Assembly (NCBI GenBank): GCA_902384795.1
Contig: CABMDC010000012.1
Span: 135,970 to 199,969, forward strand
Length of the DNA stretch: 64,000 bases
Source of the DNA: Candidatus Gugararchaeum adminiculabundum
GTDB taxonomy: Archaea; Micrarchaeota; Micrarchaeia; Burarchaeales; Gugararchaeaceae
Reading direction: 5' to 3'
Position numbers and translations under genes: made by a program. Numbering within the stretch: position 1 is the stretch's first letter; each line of letters begins with the position of its first letter. The notes under the pieces were generated by a model. It saw only the letters and a program-made list of their open reading frames with translations. It did not search any database and was not told the DNA's origin. Positions 18,740-26,479 of this stretch are shown piece after piece.

Positions 18740-20233
18740 CTATTTGGCCCGCCATTTGGCGCCAGAAGCAGAGTCTTCCAGGATGATGCCTATTTCGGAG
18801 AGCTTCTTCCGGATCAGGTCGCTTTTGGCGAAATCCTTTGCCTTGCGCGCGCTTTCGCGCGCCTGGATTATTTTTGCCATTGCCTCGTCCGCTTTTTTGG
18901 CTGAAATTCCAAGCTCATGCGAAAATGTGAGAATTGCCGCCTCGATTTCTTTGCTTATTTTGCCGGTTGATTCTATCTGCAAGCCGAAAACCGAAACTAT
19001 CTGGTTTAATTTTTCCAGAGCGAGCGAGAGAGATTTTGCATCCGGCGCTGGCTGGGATGCTTCCTTGTTTATTGCGTGCACCAATTCAAAGAGTGCGGCG
19101 TAGGCGAGTGAAGTGGAAAAGTTGCTCTGCATCGCTTCGCTGAATTTTGCCATTATTGCCTCTACTTCTTTTGCGAGGGTGGAAGAGTGATTGCTTGATT
19201 TTTTATTTATCGCATCATTGGCGCTGGCGATGGCAATTTTGATTGAGTCAACTGCATTTGCCGAAGCTGCGATTGCTTTTTCAGAAAAATCAATTGGTGA
19301 GCCATAGTCTGTCTGGATGAAAAATAAGCGGATGGCATTGGCATCGTATTTCTTGAGCATGTCCTCGATGGTCACGAAATTGCCCATGGATTTGGCCATT
19401 TTCTCCCCGTTGACTGTGAGAAACCCAGTGTGCAGCCAGTAGCGCACAAACGGCTTTCCGCTAGCCGCCTCGCTCTGGGCTATTTCATTTTCATGGTGCG
19501 GGAAAATCAAATCACGGGCTCCTCCGTGAATGTCAACCGAGGGAATTCCGAATTTTTCACAGATGTGGCGCATGCTCATGGCTGAGCATTCGATGTGCCA
19601 GCCAGGCCTGCCCTTTCCCCAGGGGGAATTGAAAGTGACGCTTGCAGGCTCTCCGGGCTTTGCGAATTTCCAAAGCGCGAAATCCATGGCGCTCTTTTTT
19701 TCCTCGTCAACTTCAACTCGCGCGCCTTTCTTAATTAGCTCTAAATTTTGGTTGGATAATTTGCCATAGCCCTTGGGCGCGAATTTTTCCACATCGAAAT
19801 AGATGCCGCTGGAAGTTTTGTAGGCAAAGCCGTTCTTCTCAATTTTCTGGATGAGCGAAGTGATGTCTGAAATGCTCTCAGAAACTTTGGGGTAAACGTG
19901 CGCATCAAGCACATTCAGGCGCTTTAATTGGTCGCGGGAAAGCTTGTCGAATTTTTTGCTTAGCTCCAGCGGGTCCTGCTTCGCCTCTTTTGCGCGATTG
20001 ATAATTTTGTCATCAACATCGGTCACATTCTGCACGTGCCAGATTTTGTAGCCTGAGAATTCCAGATAGCGGCGGATCACATCGAACGCAACATAGGTGC
20101 GCGCGTGACCCAGATGAGTGTGGTCATAGGGAGTAATGCCGCAAACATACATGGTGAGCAAAGGCTTGCCTGAATCCTTTTTCTGCTCCTTCACAATTTC
20201 GAGCCTGCGCGTAAGAGTGTTTTGCACTTTCAT
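18740..20233 (-). CDS. cysS: Cysteinyl-tRNA synthetase
   Basis: This 497-aa class I aminoacyl-tRNA synthetase charges tRNA-Cys. The catalytic domain shows MYVCGITPYDHTHLGHARTYVAFD, with the HIGH-type motif, and GEKMAKSMGN, the KMSKS loop. The zinc ligands include CGITP and the later WHIECSAMS and HHENEIAQSEA. The DALR-type helical tail and the small C-terminal domain follow. The length is normal. It is a single gene with nothing close upstream, so direct charging rather than the SepRS/SepCysS route is expected. Confidence 0.98.
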   Translation of the reverse strand: MKVQNTLTRRLEIVKEQKKDSGKPLLTMYVCGITPYDHTHLGHARTYVAFDVIRRYLEFSGYKIWHVQNVTDVDDKIINRAKEAKQDPLELSKKFDKLSRDQLKRLNVLDAHVYPKVSESISDITSLIQKIEKNGFAYKTSSGIYFDVEKFAPKGYGKLSNQNLELIKKGARVEVDEEKKSAMDFALWKFAKPGEPASVTFNSPWGKGRPGWHIECSAMSMRHICEKFGIPSVDIHGGARDLIFPHHENEIAQSEAASGKPFVRYWLHTGFLTVNGEKMAKSMGNFVTIEDMLKKYDANAIRLFFIQTDYGSPIDFSEKAIAASANAVDSIKIAIASANDAINKKSSNHSSTLAKEVEAIMAKFSEAMQSNFSTSLAYAALFELVHAINKEASQPAPDAKSLSLALEKLNQIVSVFGLQIESTGKISKEIEAAILTFSHELGISAKKADEAMAKIIQARESARKAKDFAKSDLIRKKLSEIGIILEDSASGAKWRAK

Positions 20234-20296
20234 TTTGGATCAACTAAGGGGATATGGATAAAAGAAAGATAAAAAGCAGTAGGGAGGGCTTGACGG

Positions 20297-20551
20297 TTAT
20301 ATGATCTTCTTGTTCCCGGCTTTTTCAATGATGTGAATCACGTTCACAGGGCAGGAGTCTGCAGCCGACTTGTTTGTTGCATAGTCCTTGTCCTCAATGT
20401 CCTTGGTTTCCAGGTCCTTGGCGCCTTTCTTCCCGCCCTTGAGGTTGCTCTTGCCATCGTCGCCCATTTCCCAGAAATCAGGCGCAACCGCCGCGCATGC
20501 CGCGCATCCGATGCATCCCGGCCTGTCATGCTCTATTCTGTATTTGCCCAT
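20297..20551 (-). CDS. Ferredoxin with a single iron-sulfur cluster
   Basis: This protein of about 84 aa is a monocluster ferredoxin. Cysteines occur as GCIGCAACAAVAP and later DSCPVNVIHI, the four ligands of one [4Fe-4S] cluster. A lysine-rich loop (KGGKKGAKDLETKDIEDKDY) lies between, in place of the second cluster of bacterial-type 2[4Fe-4S] ferredoxins. The ATG at 20551 is preceded by AGGTGA. It is divergent from the DUF1858-IscA fusion gene across an 89-bp AT-rich gap, so the two Fe-S genes may share control. Confidence 0.93.
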   Translation of the reverse strand: MGKYRIEHDRPGCIGCAACAAVAPDFWEMGDDGKSNLKGGKKGAKDLETKDIEDKDYATNKSAADSCPVNVIHIIEKAGNKKII

Positions 20552-20599
20552 AAATTTCACCTTTGTCGAACTTCGAGTTGGGAGTAGTTTGCCTGAATT

Positions 20600-20614
20600 T
20601 ATTAATAAATATAG
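20600..20614. promoter_or_regulatory. Shared AT-rich promoter core between ferredoxin and IscA-fusion genes
   Basis: The stretch TATTAATAAATATAG offers a TATA element in both directions: plus-strand ATAAATATA about 30 bases before the ATG at 20641, suggesting a nearly leaderless transcript, and minus-strand TTTATTAATA about 45-50 bases before the ferredoxin start. Confidence 0.45.
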
Positions 20615-20640
20615 TGCATAAACTAAACTAGCTGGTTCCC

Positions 20641-21270
20641 ATGGCTAAAACTAAAAAAACGAAAACTAAGGCGAAAAAAGAAATCGCTGGCAAAGCGATA
20701 ACCAAGGAGTCGGTTATCGGAGAAGTGATTATGCGCTATCCGGAACTGAACGGGGTTTTCCTGGAACACGGGGTGCACTGCGTCAGCTGCTCGCTGAACC
20801 CCTATGATTCGATTGAAACCGGGGCAAAGGAGTTTGGAATCAAGGGGAAGAAACTGGATGCCATGATAAAAGAGCTGAACTTGGTTGCAAAAAAAGGAGC
20901 GAGCGCCGGGAAGAAAAAAGCGAATGGGAAAATTATTGATATCACTGAAAAGGCCGTTAAGAAACTAAAGGAACTGGCAAAGGCCGAGGGAAAAGAAAAG
21001 TATGGCCTGCGGGTCGGGATGGTTTCTGACGGGTGCCAGGGCTTTTCCTATGCCATGGATTTCGAGGAGAAAGAAAGGCCCGGAGATAATGTGATGAATA
21101 TTCACGGGCTGAAGGTATTTGTTTCTCCGCGTGCCGGCGAGTGGATGTGCGGTACCGTCATTGATTTCATGGAAACTGGGAAGGAATCCGGTTTCACCAT
21201 GGTCAATGCGCGAAAAAGAGATGGATGCGGAGGGGGCTGCGGCGGATGCGGGGGCGGCTGCGGGCATTAA
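20641..21270 (+). CDS. DUF1858 domain fused to IscA-type iron-sulfur carrier
   Basis: This 209-aa protein joins two domains. After a lysine-rich tail, residues of about 18-80 match DUF1858, the small domain found with hybrid-cluster and ScdA-like proteins (VIMRYPELNGVFLEHGVHCVSC...YDSIETGAKEFGI, with the CVSC pair). Residues from about 97 onward match the A-type Fe-S carrier fold (ITEKAVKKLKELAKAEG, GLRVGMVSDGCQGFSYAMDF, GTVIDFMETGKESGFTMVNA). The usual C-terminal CxC is replaced by a Gly/Cys-rich tail with four Cys and a final His. I infer a cluster or metal carrier with built-in redox Cys; the fusion is unusual. Confidence 0.85.
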   Translation: MAKTKKTKTKAKKEIAGKAITKESVIGEVIMRYPELNGVFLEHGVHCVSCSLNPYDSIETGAKEFGIKGKKLDAMIKELNLVAKKGASAGKKKANGKIIDITEKAVKKLKELAKAEGKEKYGLRVGMVSDGCQGFSYAMDFEEKERPGDNVMNIHGLKVFVSPRAGEWMCGTVIDFMETGKESGFTMVNARKRDGCGGGCGGCGGGCGH

Positions 21271-21280
21271 AGGTGATTGG

Positions 21281-21706
21281 ATGGCTGATGAAAAAGACTG
21301 CCTGTTCTGCAAAATTGTGCGTGGAGAAGTTCCTTCCTGCAAAGTCTACGAAGACGAGCATTTCATTGCATTCCTTGATTTGTACCCTGCGAACAAGGGG
21401 CACACTCTGGTGGCCCCGAAAAAGCATGCAACCGGGCTTTTGGAAATTCCGCCCAAAGAGGCCGAGAGGCTGGTGGACGTGGTGCAGAAAGTTGCCCGCT
21501 CGGTTAAAAATGCGACCAAGGCGGACGGGTTCAATGTGCTTATGAATGACGGGAAGGCGGCTGGCCAGATTATTTTTCATGTGCACTTCCATGTGATGCC
21601 GCGCTATGGGGATGACAAGATGAGAATCGGCTGGGAAAGGCAGATTTACAAGGAAGGGGAGATGGAGGAATATAGGCGAAAGATTGCTGGCGGGATTAAA
21701 AAGTGA
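21281..21706 (+). CDS. HIT family nucleotide hydrolase
   Basis: This protein of about 141 aa is a histidine-triad hydrolase of the Hint/FHIT branch. It has DCLFCKIVRGEVPS at the N-terminus with the two zinc-type Cys, LVAPKKHA in the middle and the catalytic triad FHVHFHVMPR near the end. Such enzymes remove AMP from phosphoramidates or dinucleotides. I chose the ATG at 21281, preceded by AAAGGTGAT, over the longer upstream frame. It follows the DUF1858-IscA gene by 10 bp and is probably cotranscribed. Confidence 0.95.
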   Translation: MADEKDCLFCKIVRGEVPSCKVYEDEHFIAFLDLYPANKGHTLVAPKKHATGLLEIPPKEAERLVDVVQKVARSVKNATKADGFNVLMNDGKAAGQIIFHVHFHVMPRYGDDKMRIGWERQIYKEGEMEEYRRKIAGGIKK

Positions 21707-21729
21707 AAAACAGTGAAACAAAACGGAGA

Positions 21730-22161
21730 TTAGAATTTCTTTTTGAACGGGATTTCATAGTGCTTGAATGACCGCTCCGGGTTTATGGGAAATGAATGCT
21801 CTAGGAGCAGCCCTGCCTCGCGCATAAGCTCGACTTCTTTTCTCTTTTCCTGGGTGCCCGGGAAATTCTGGGTGATTGAAAACTCATAATTTGTCTCGCG
21901 GTTGCGCTTGAGCGTTGGCCGGATTTTTATCTCCAGCAAAAGGCCTGGCTCGGTTTCGTCAATCATCTTCTGCAGGCGCTCGCGGATCTGCCTGCTTTCG
22001 CCTCCCTCGAATCTTTTCTCGCCTTCCTTGAAAGGCCCGTAATGCAGGAGCTCTGCCAAGCCCAGGAATGCCATGGACTTGTACTGGGGCATGACCTTGA
22101 TTTCCATATCCGCCAAATGGAATTCCTTGGATGCGAAAAGGGCCTGCATGAATTTGAGCAT
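21730..22161 (-). CDS. Unknown 143-aa protein
   Basis: This soluble protein is not recognised. It has an alternating alpha/beta pattern (ALFASKEFHLADMEIKVMPQYKSMAFLGLAELLH, LLLEIKIRPTLKRNRETNYEFSITQNFPG) and no cysteines, signal peptide or membrane segment. It stands alone on the minus strand, convergent with the HIT gene and divergent from thyX. ATGs at 22161 and 22149 are both possible starts. The coding evidence is frame length and even amino-acid use only. Confidence 0.6.
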   Translation of the reverse strand: MLKFMQALFASKEFHLADMEIKVMPQYKSMAFLGLAELLHYGPFKEGEKRFEGGESRQIRERLQKMIDETEPGLLLEIKIRPTLKRNRETNYEFSITQNFPGTQEKRKEVELMREAGLLLEHSFPINPERSFKHYEIPFKKKF

Positions 22162-22225
22162 AGGGTGATTTTGGCAGGGCTGAATAAAAACATATTATAT
22201 TAATGTTGCAATCGAAAAGCAAGCT

Positions 22226-23836
22226 GTGGGAGAGGGAGATTCCGGTTCACAGGCGGCTATTCCTGGCAAGCTTGAATACGAAGCGCCAAAAACGATTTTC
22301 TCAGGCGAGCCCATAGTCAAATTGCTGGCTTACACTGAAAATCCATATGCGCTTTCTGTTGCCAGCGCGCGCACCTGCTATTCGCCAAAGGTTATTTTTG
22401 CCAGCGAGGTGAACGAGGGGCAGAAGGACAGGATTGGAAAGGCGATTTTTGAGGCAGGCCATCACACGCCGTTCCAGCATCCTACGTTTGTTTTCGGGAT
22501 TGAAAATGTCTCGCGCCAGTTTGTGTGGAGCTTCCTGCACTCGCACCCCTATTATAATAGTGACCAGAGCTCGCAGAGGTATAATGTGCTGAACGAGGCG
22601 CGGGCGGTTGTGCCTGCGGGATTAAAGGGGGAGGCAAAAGGGGTTTATGAAAAGGCTGTGCTGGATGCCTGGGGCGCGTACAATAGGCTTTCGAAAATTC
22701 TGGTTGAGGACAATTTCAGGCTGATGGAGAATATTGGCAGGATGAAGAAACAGAATGAAAAGCAAATTCGGACCGATGCTGAGAAAAAGAGCATTGAAAA
22801 TGCGCGCTATGTCCTGCCGGTGGCTGCGTTCACTTCCCTGTATCACACTGTTTCAGGGATAGTTTTGCAAAGGTATGCAAGAATTGCCGGGACTGGCGAT
22901 TGCCCTAGCGAGACGCGCAAAGTTGTCTCAATGATGATTGAGGAAGTGAAAAAAATTGACCCTGATTTCTTTGGCAGGATTGGAAAGGGCGAAATTGCTG
23001 AAAATGAATTGCCTGAGAGCAAAATGAGCGCGAAAGTGAAAGCTGATGCTAATTTTGCCAAGAAATTTGATGCGGGCCTTGGCGGCTATGCCAATTCGAA
23101 ACTGATTTCGTTTGATGCGAAAGCCGAGGAGATTGTTGCTGAAAGCGTGCGCGAAGTTTTTGGAGTGGGCAGGGAGCAACTGAGCGAGGATGAAGCGATT
23201 GATGCTGTTGTGAACCCAAAGAAGAACCAGTATTTGCTGGACACGCTCAATGTGTGGCAGCATTCTCCGTTGATGAGGAGCCTGAATCATGTGAACTATA
23301 CTTTTAGGAAAAGGATTTCGCACACAGCCGATTCGCAGAACCAGAGGCACAGGGCTACACCTGGTTCGAGGCCGCTGCTTACGCGGGTGCACACGCGCGA
23401 GCCGGATTATGTGATGCCAGAAGTGATTGGCAAAAATAAAGAAGCAAAGGGGATTTACGAGGGAATGATGAAAGAATTGTGGGATGCGAAAAACAAGCTG
23501 ATTGGCATGGGAGTTGCTCCGGAATTTGCGTGCTACCTTTTGCCCAATGCAGTGAATGTCAGATTTACCGAGAGCGGGTCGCTCATTGGCTATATGCACA
23601 AATGGAGGATGCGGACCTGCTTTGTGGCGCAGAATGAAATTTGCGATGCGAGCATGCAGGAGCTGGAGCAGGCCGTGAAAGTGCATCCGCGCCTTACTAA
23701 ATATATAGGGCCGCCATGCACCTATAGGAATGGATTGGTGGAGAACAGGGAACTGGAAGGGCCTTGCCCCGAGGGACCACGCTGGTGTGGGATAAAAGTG
23801 TGGCTGGGATTCCCGAAAGTGAAAAGGCCGTTTTGA
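22226..23836 (+). CDS. thyX: Tandem ThyX-like flavin-dependent thymidylate synthase
   Basis: This 536-aa protein contains two ThyX-like halves. Half 1 (about 30-260) has HHTPFQHPTFVFGIENVSRQFVWSFLHSH...SSQRY and ARYVLPVAAFTSLYHTV; half 2 (about 310-530) has SPLMRSLNHVNYTFRKR...QNQRHRATPGSRP and ACYLLPNAVNVRFTESG. ThyX makes dTMP from dUMP using FAD and methylene-THF; its signature RHRxxS is degenerate in half 1 and kept as RHR in half 2, whereas SxRY is kept in half 1. Normal ThyX is about 220-250 aa and tetrameric. The start is a GTG at 22226 about 27 bp after a TATA-like stretch. It leads a small operon with a glycosyltransferase and RlmH. Confidence 0.85.
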   Translation: MGEGDSGSQAAIPGKLEYEAPKTIFSGEPIVKLLAYTENPYALSVASARTCYSPKVIFASEVNEGQKDRIGKAIFEAGHHTPFQHPTFVFGIENVSRQFVWSFLHSHPYYNSDQSSQRYNVLNEARAVVPAGLKGEAKGVYEKAVLDAWGAYNRLSKILVEDNFRLMENIGRMKKQNEKQIRTDAEKKSIENARYVLPVAAFTSLYHTVSGIVLQRYARIAGTGDCPSETRKVVSMMIEEVKKIDPDFFGRIGKGEIAENELPESKMSAKVKADANFAKKFDAGLGGYANSKLISFDAKAEEIVAESVREVFGVGREQLSEDEAIDAVVNPKKNQYLLDTLNVWQHSPLMRSLNHVNYTFRKRISHTADSQNQRHRATPGSRPLLTRVHTREPDYVMPEVIGKNKEAKGIYEGMMKELWDAKNKLIGMGVAPEFACYLLPNAVNVRFTESGSLIGYMHKWRMRTCFVAQNEICDASMQELEQAVKVHPRLTKYIGPPCTYRNGLVENRELEGPCPEGPRWCGIKVWLGFPKVKRPF

Positions 23837-23847
23837 TTGGTGAATTT

Positions 23848-24564
23848 ATGAAAACTAAAGTTTCCGTGATAGTGCCTGCTCTTAATGAGGAGAAATACCT
23901 CGCGCCCTGCCTTCGCTCCATAGTCGGCCAGCGGACTTCGCTGGAATACGAAATTATTGTGGTGGACAGCGGAAGTAAGGATAGGACGGAGGAGGTGGCG
24001 CGCAAATACGCGGACCTTTTCATTAATACCAAAAAGCGCGGCATTGCGCTTGCCAGGAACACCGGGGCGAACAATGCAAAGGGCCAGCTTTTTGTTTTTG
24101 TGGATGCGGACACCAAAATTCCGCCAAATTACATTGATGCCGTTCATGCGGTCATGGAGGAAAAGACCCTGGCCGGGCTTTCCTGCGCCTTCAAATTCGA
24201 CAAGGCCAGCCGCTCGCTGAACGCAGCCCAGGAGCTGTCCAACAAATACCTGCTGGTCAAGGGCTCGTTTGGAAAAGGCGAAATTCTCGGGTTCAATAAT
24301 GCGGTGAGAAGGGAAACGTTCTTTAGGGCGGGCGGATTCCCGGACGCGCCGCTTGAGGACGGGGCGTTCGCGAAAAAACTACGGGGCATTGGCAGGGTGA
24401 TTTACCTGCCCGAGCCCATGGTCACGACTTCGGCGCGCAGGCTTGAAAGCGGGGGGACGTTGAAGGCCGCGTTTTACTATGCGAACCTGATGCTGGCAAC
24501 GAATTTCCCGCACACTCCGCTCAAGTCATTGCTGCGTTACAAGAAATATCTGCCGATCAGGTGA
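23848..24564 (+). CDS. Family 2 glycosyltransferase
   Basis: This protein of about 238 aa is a GT-A fold glycosyltransferase. It starts VSVIVPALNEEKYLAPCLRSI, followed by YEIIVVDSGSKDRTEEVA and the metal-binding VDADTKIPP motif; a conserved acidic residue pair occurs at LEDGAFAKKL. It lacks membrane segments, so it probably works at the inner membrane face on a lipid or glycan acceptor. The ATG at 23848 is chosen because TTGGTGA precedes it. It begins 11 bp after thyX. Confidence 0.92.
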   Translation: MKTKVSVIVPALNEEKYLAPCLRSIVGQRTSLEYEIIVVDSGSKDRTEEVARKYADLFINTKKRGIALARNTGANNAKGQLFVFVDADTKIPPNYIDAVHAVMEEKTLAGLSCAFKFDKASRSLNAAQELSNKYLLVKGSFGKGEILGFNNAVRRETFFRAGGFPDAPLEDGAFAKKLRGIGRVIYLPEPMVTTSARRLESGGTLKAAFYYANLMLATNFPHTPLKSLLRYKKYLPIR

Positions 24565-24586
24565 AAAATGGGAAACGGGTTTCTGC

Positions 24587-25012
24587 ATGATTTCTAAATT
24601 GCGCATTGTGGCCGTGGGCAAAGTGAAAGAGGGCTATTTGCTGCAGGGGATAAACGAATATGTGAAAAGGCTTGGGGCTTTTTGCAGGCTTGAACTGATT
24701 GAACTGAAAGATGAGGGGCTGGTGAAGGAGGCAAAGAGGCTGGAGAAATATTTGGGAGCCGGCACTTTCATTCTTGATGTCAAGGGCAAGCAGTTTACCT
24801 CCGAGGAATTCGCGCAGCTTGTGAAAAAGCAGGAAGGGACGCTCACGCTAATAATAGGAGGGGCGGACGGAATTGACGAATCGCTGAAGAAAAGGGCGCC
24901 GGGGATTTCGCTTTCAAACATGACTTTCACGCACGAAATGTGCAGGCTGTTTCTGCTGGAGCAGGTCTATCGCGCGTACATGATAAACACGAACAGGCCG
25001 TATCACCGCTGA
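24587..25012 (+). CDS. rlmH: RlmH-type 23S rRNA pseudouridine methyltransferase
   Basis: This 141-aa SPOUT methyltransferase matches RlmH: LRIVAVGKVKEGYLLQGINEYVKRL at the start, the SAM-binding LTLIIGGADGID, and the C-terminal block LSNMTFTHEMCRLFLLEQVYRAYMINTNRPYHR. RlmH methylates N3 of the pseudouridine in helix 69 of 23S rRNA in bacteria; only some archaea have it. All catalytic-end residues (HE, EQ.YRA, YH) are present. It follows the glycosyltransferase by 22 bp. Confidence 0.95.
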   Translation: MISKLRIVAVGKVKEGYLLQGINEYVKRLGAFCRLELIELKDEGLVKEAKRLEKYLGAGTFILDVKGKQFTSEEFAQLVKKQEGTLTLIIGGADGIDESLKKRAPGISLSNMTFTHEMCRLFLLEQVYRAYMINTNRPYHR

Positions 25013-25063
25013 TTTGCTTGCCCTAGGCAACACCTAAAGCAATGCCTAAAAATGTTATCTGCA

Positions 25064-25070
25064 CATATAA
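25064..25070 (+). promoter_or_regulatory. TATA-like element before enolase
   Basis: CATATAA lies about 43 bases before the enolase ATG, allowing a short leader that contains the GGGGGG ribosome binding site. Confidence 0.5.
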
Positions 25071-25109
25071 GTTTTGATTTTAATTGAAAATGTTTTGGGG
25101 GGTTTTACT

Positions 25110-26438
25110 ATGGCACAGACAAATGGGACCGTAACAATCGTTTCAGTGAAAGGATACCAGATTTTTGATTCAAGGAACAATCCCACGGTAGCGGTGAAGA
25201 TGCAGCTTTCTGACGGCAAATCATCGTGGTTCAAAGTCCCGTCAGGCGCTTCCACGGGTGAAAAAGAAGCACTCGAGCTGCGCGATGGCGGCAGCAGGTT
25301 CAGGGGCAAGGGAGTTTCCAAGGCGGTGAACAATGTCAACGGCAAAATTGCGCCTGCGGTCAAGGGGCTCGCGGTCAAGGGAAAAACCCAGAAGGAATTC
25401 GACGAATTGCTGATCAGGCTGGATGGCACGGAAAACAAAAGCAACCTGGGGGCGAATGCGATTCTGGCGGTTTCCGGCGCATTTGCGCGGGCCCAGGCCC
25501 ATGCAGAGGGGGTTCCGCTCTGGAAGCATTTTGCTTCCCCTGGAAACCTGAAAATGCCGGTGCCGCAGTTCAATGTGCTAAATGCAGGAAACCATGCGGA
25601 CACCGGGTTCGAGGTCCAGGAAACGCTGATAATTCCGGCTGGCGCGAAAAGTTTTGCAGAAGCCATGGAGATGGGGACCAATGTTTGGTATGCCCTGAAA
25701 TCATCGCTGGCAAAAGCAGGGCACACAACTGGCAAGGGGGATGAGGGGGGATTTGTGAATCCGTTCAAGACCATTGAGCAGACATCCGAGGCAGTGCTTG
25801 CGGCGATTCAGGGCGCGGGCTATGCGCCAGGCAAGGACATATGGCTTGCATTTGACGGCGCGTTTTCAGAAATATTCGGCAAGGATTTGAAGGAGAAAAA
25901 GGGCAATGCAAATGACTTGACCTATCACCTAAATGGAAAGCGGCTGACATCCGAGGAAGTTGGCGATTTTTGGAAAGAGTGCGTTTCGAAATACCCGGTG
26001 ATTTCAATCGAGGACGGAATGAGCGAAAACGACAAACAGGGATGGCGCGCGCTTACAAAGATGCTGGGGAACAAAGTGCAGCTGGTGCTGGATGACTATA
26101 TTTGCACCAACCCGGTGATACTTAAGCAGGCAATCGCGGACGGGATTGGGAATTCCAGCCTGATAAAACTGAATCAGATAGGCACTGTCACTGAAACTCT
26201 CAACACCATGGAAATGACAAGAAGGGACGGAAGAAGCAATGCCATTTCGCATCGTTCCGGTGAAACGGAAGACGATTTCCTTGGGCATTTGGCGATGCAT
26301 GCGAACGCCGACCAGATAAAATGCGGCTCTTCGGGCTCGGAGCGGAATGCGAAATACAACGCGCTGCTGATTATCGAGGCGGAGACAGGGGCGGGATACC
26401 GCGGCCTGGGCGCGTTTCCCAAATCAGTGAAGAGATAA
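25110..26438 (+). CDS. eno: Enolase
   Basis: This protein of about 442 aa converts 2-phosphoglycerate to phosphoenolpyruvate. It shows VKGYQIFDSRNNPTVAV, VPSGASTGEKEALELRDG, NVLNAGNHADTGFEVQE, the metal ligands in WLAFDGAFSEIFG and ISIEDGMSENDKQGW and LDDYICTNP, and the catalytic SHRSGETEDDFLGHLA. One oddity: the common NGGxHA motif is NAGNHA. I chose the ATG at 25110 (GGGGGG upstream) over the earlier in-frame start. It suits a glycolytic or gluconeogenic metabolism together with the PEPCK-like gene at 40502. Confidence 0.97.
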   Translation: MAQTNGTVTIVSVKGYQIFDSRNNPTVAVKMQLSDGKSSWFKVPSGASTGEKEALELRDGGSRFRGKGVSKAVNNVNGKIAPAVKGLAVKGKTQKEFDELLIRLDGTENKSNLGANAILAVSGAFARAQAHAEGVPLWKHFASPGNLKMPVPQFNVLNAGNHADTGFEVQETLIIPAGAKSFAEAMEMGTNVWYALKSSLAKAGHTTGKGDEGGFVNPFKTIEQTSEAVLAAIQGAGYAPGKDIWLAFDGAFSEIFGKDLKEKKGNANDLTYHLNGKRLTSEEVGDFWKECVSKYPVISIEDGMSENDKQGWRALTKMLGNKVQLVLDDYICTNPVILKQAIADGIGNSSLIKLNQIGTVTETLNTMEMTRRDGRSNAISHRSGETEDDFLGHLAMHANADQIKCGSSGSERNAKYNALLIIEAETGAGYRGLGAFPKSVKR

Positions 26439-26451
26439 ACGATACAAATTA

Positions 26452-26459
26452 ATTTATAC
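26452..26459 (+). promoter_or_regulatory. TATA box of the P2-type ATPase gene
   Basis: TTTATACC ends about 21 bases before the ATG at 26480, so transcription would begin at or near the start codon and the mRNA would be leaderless. Confidence 0.6.
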
Positions 26460-26479
26460 CCTCAATCCAAATAGCCGTC

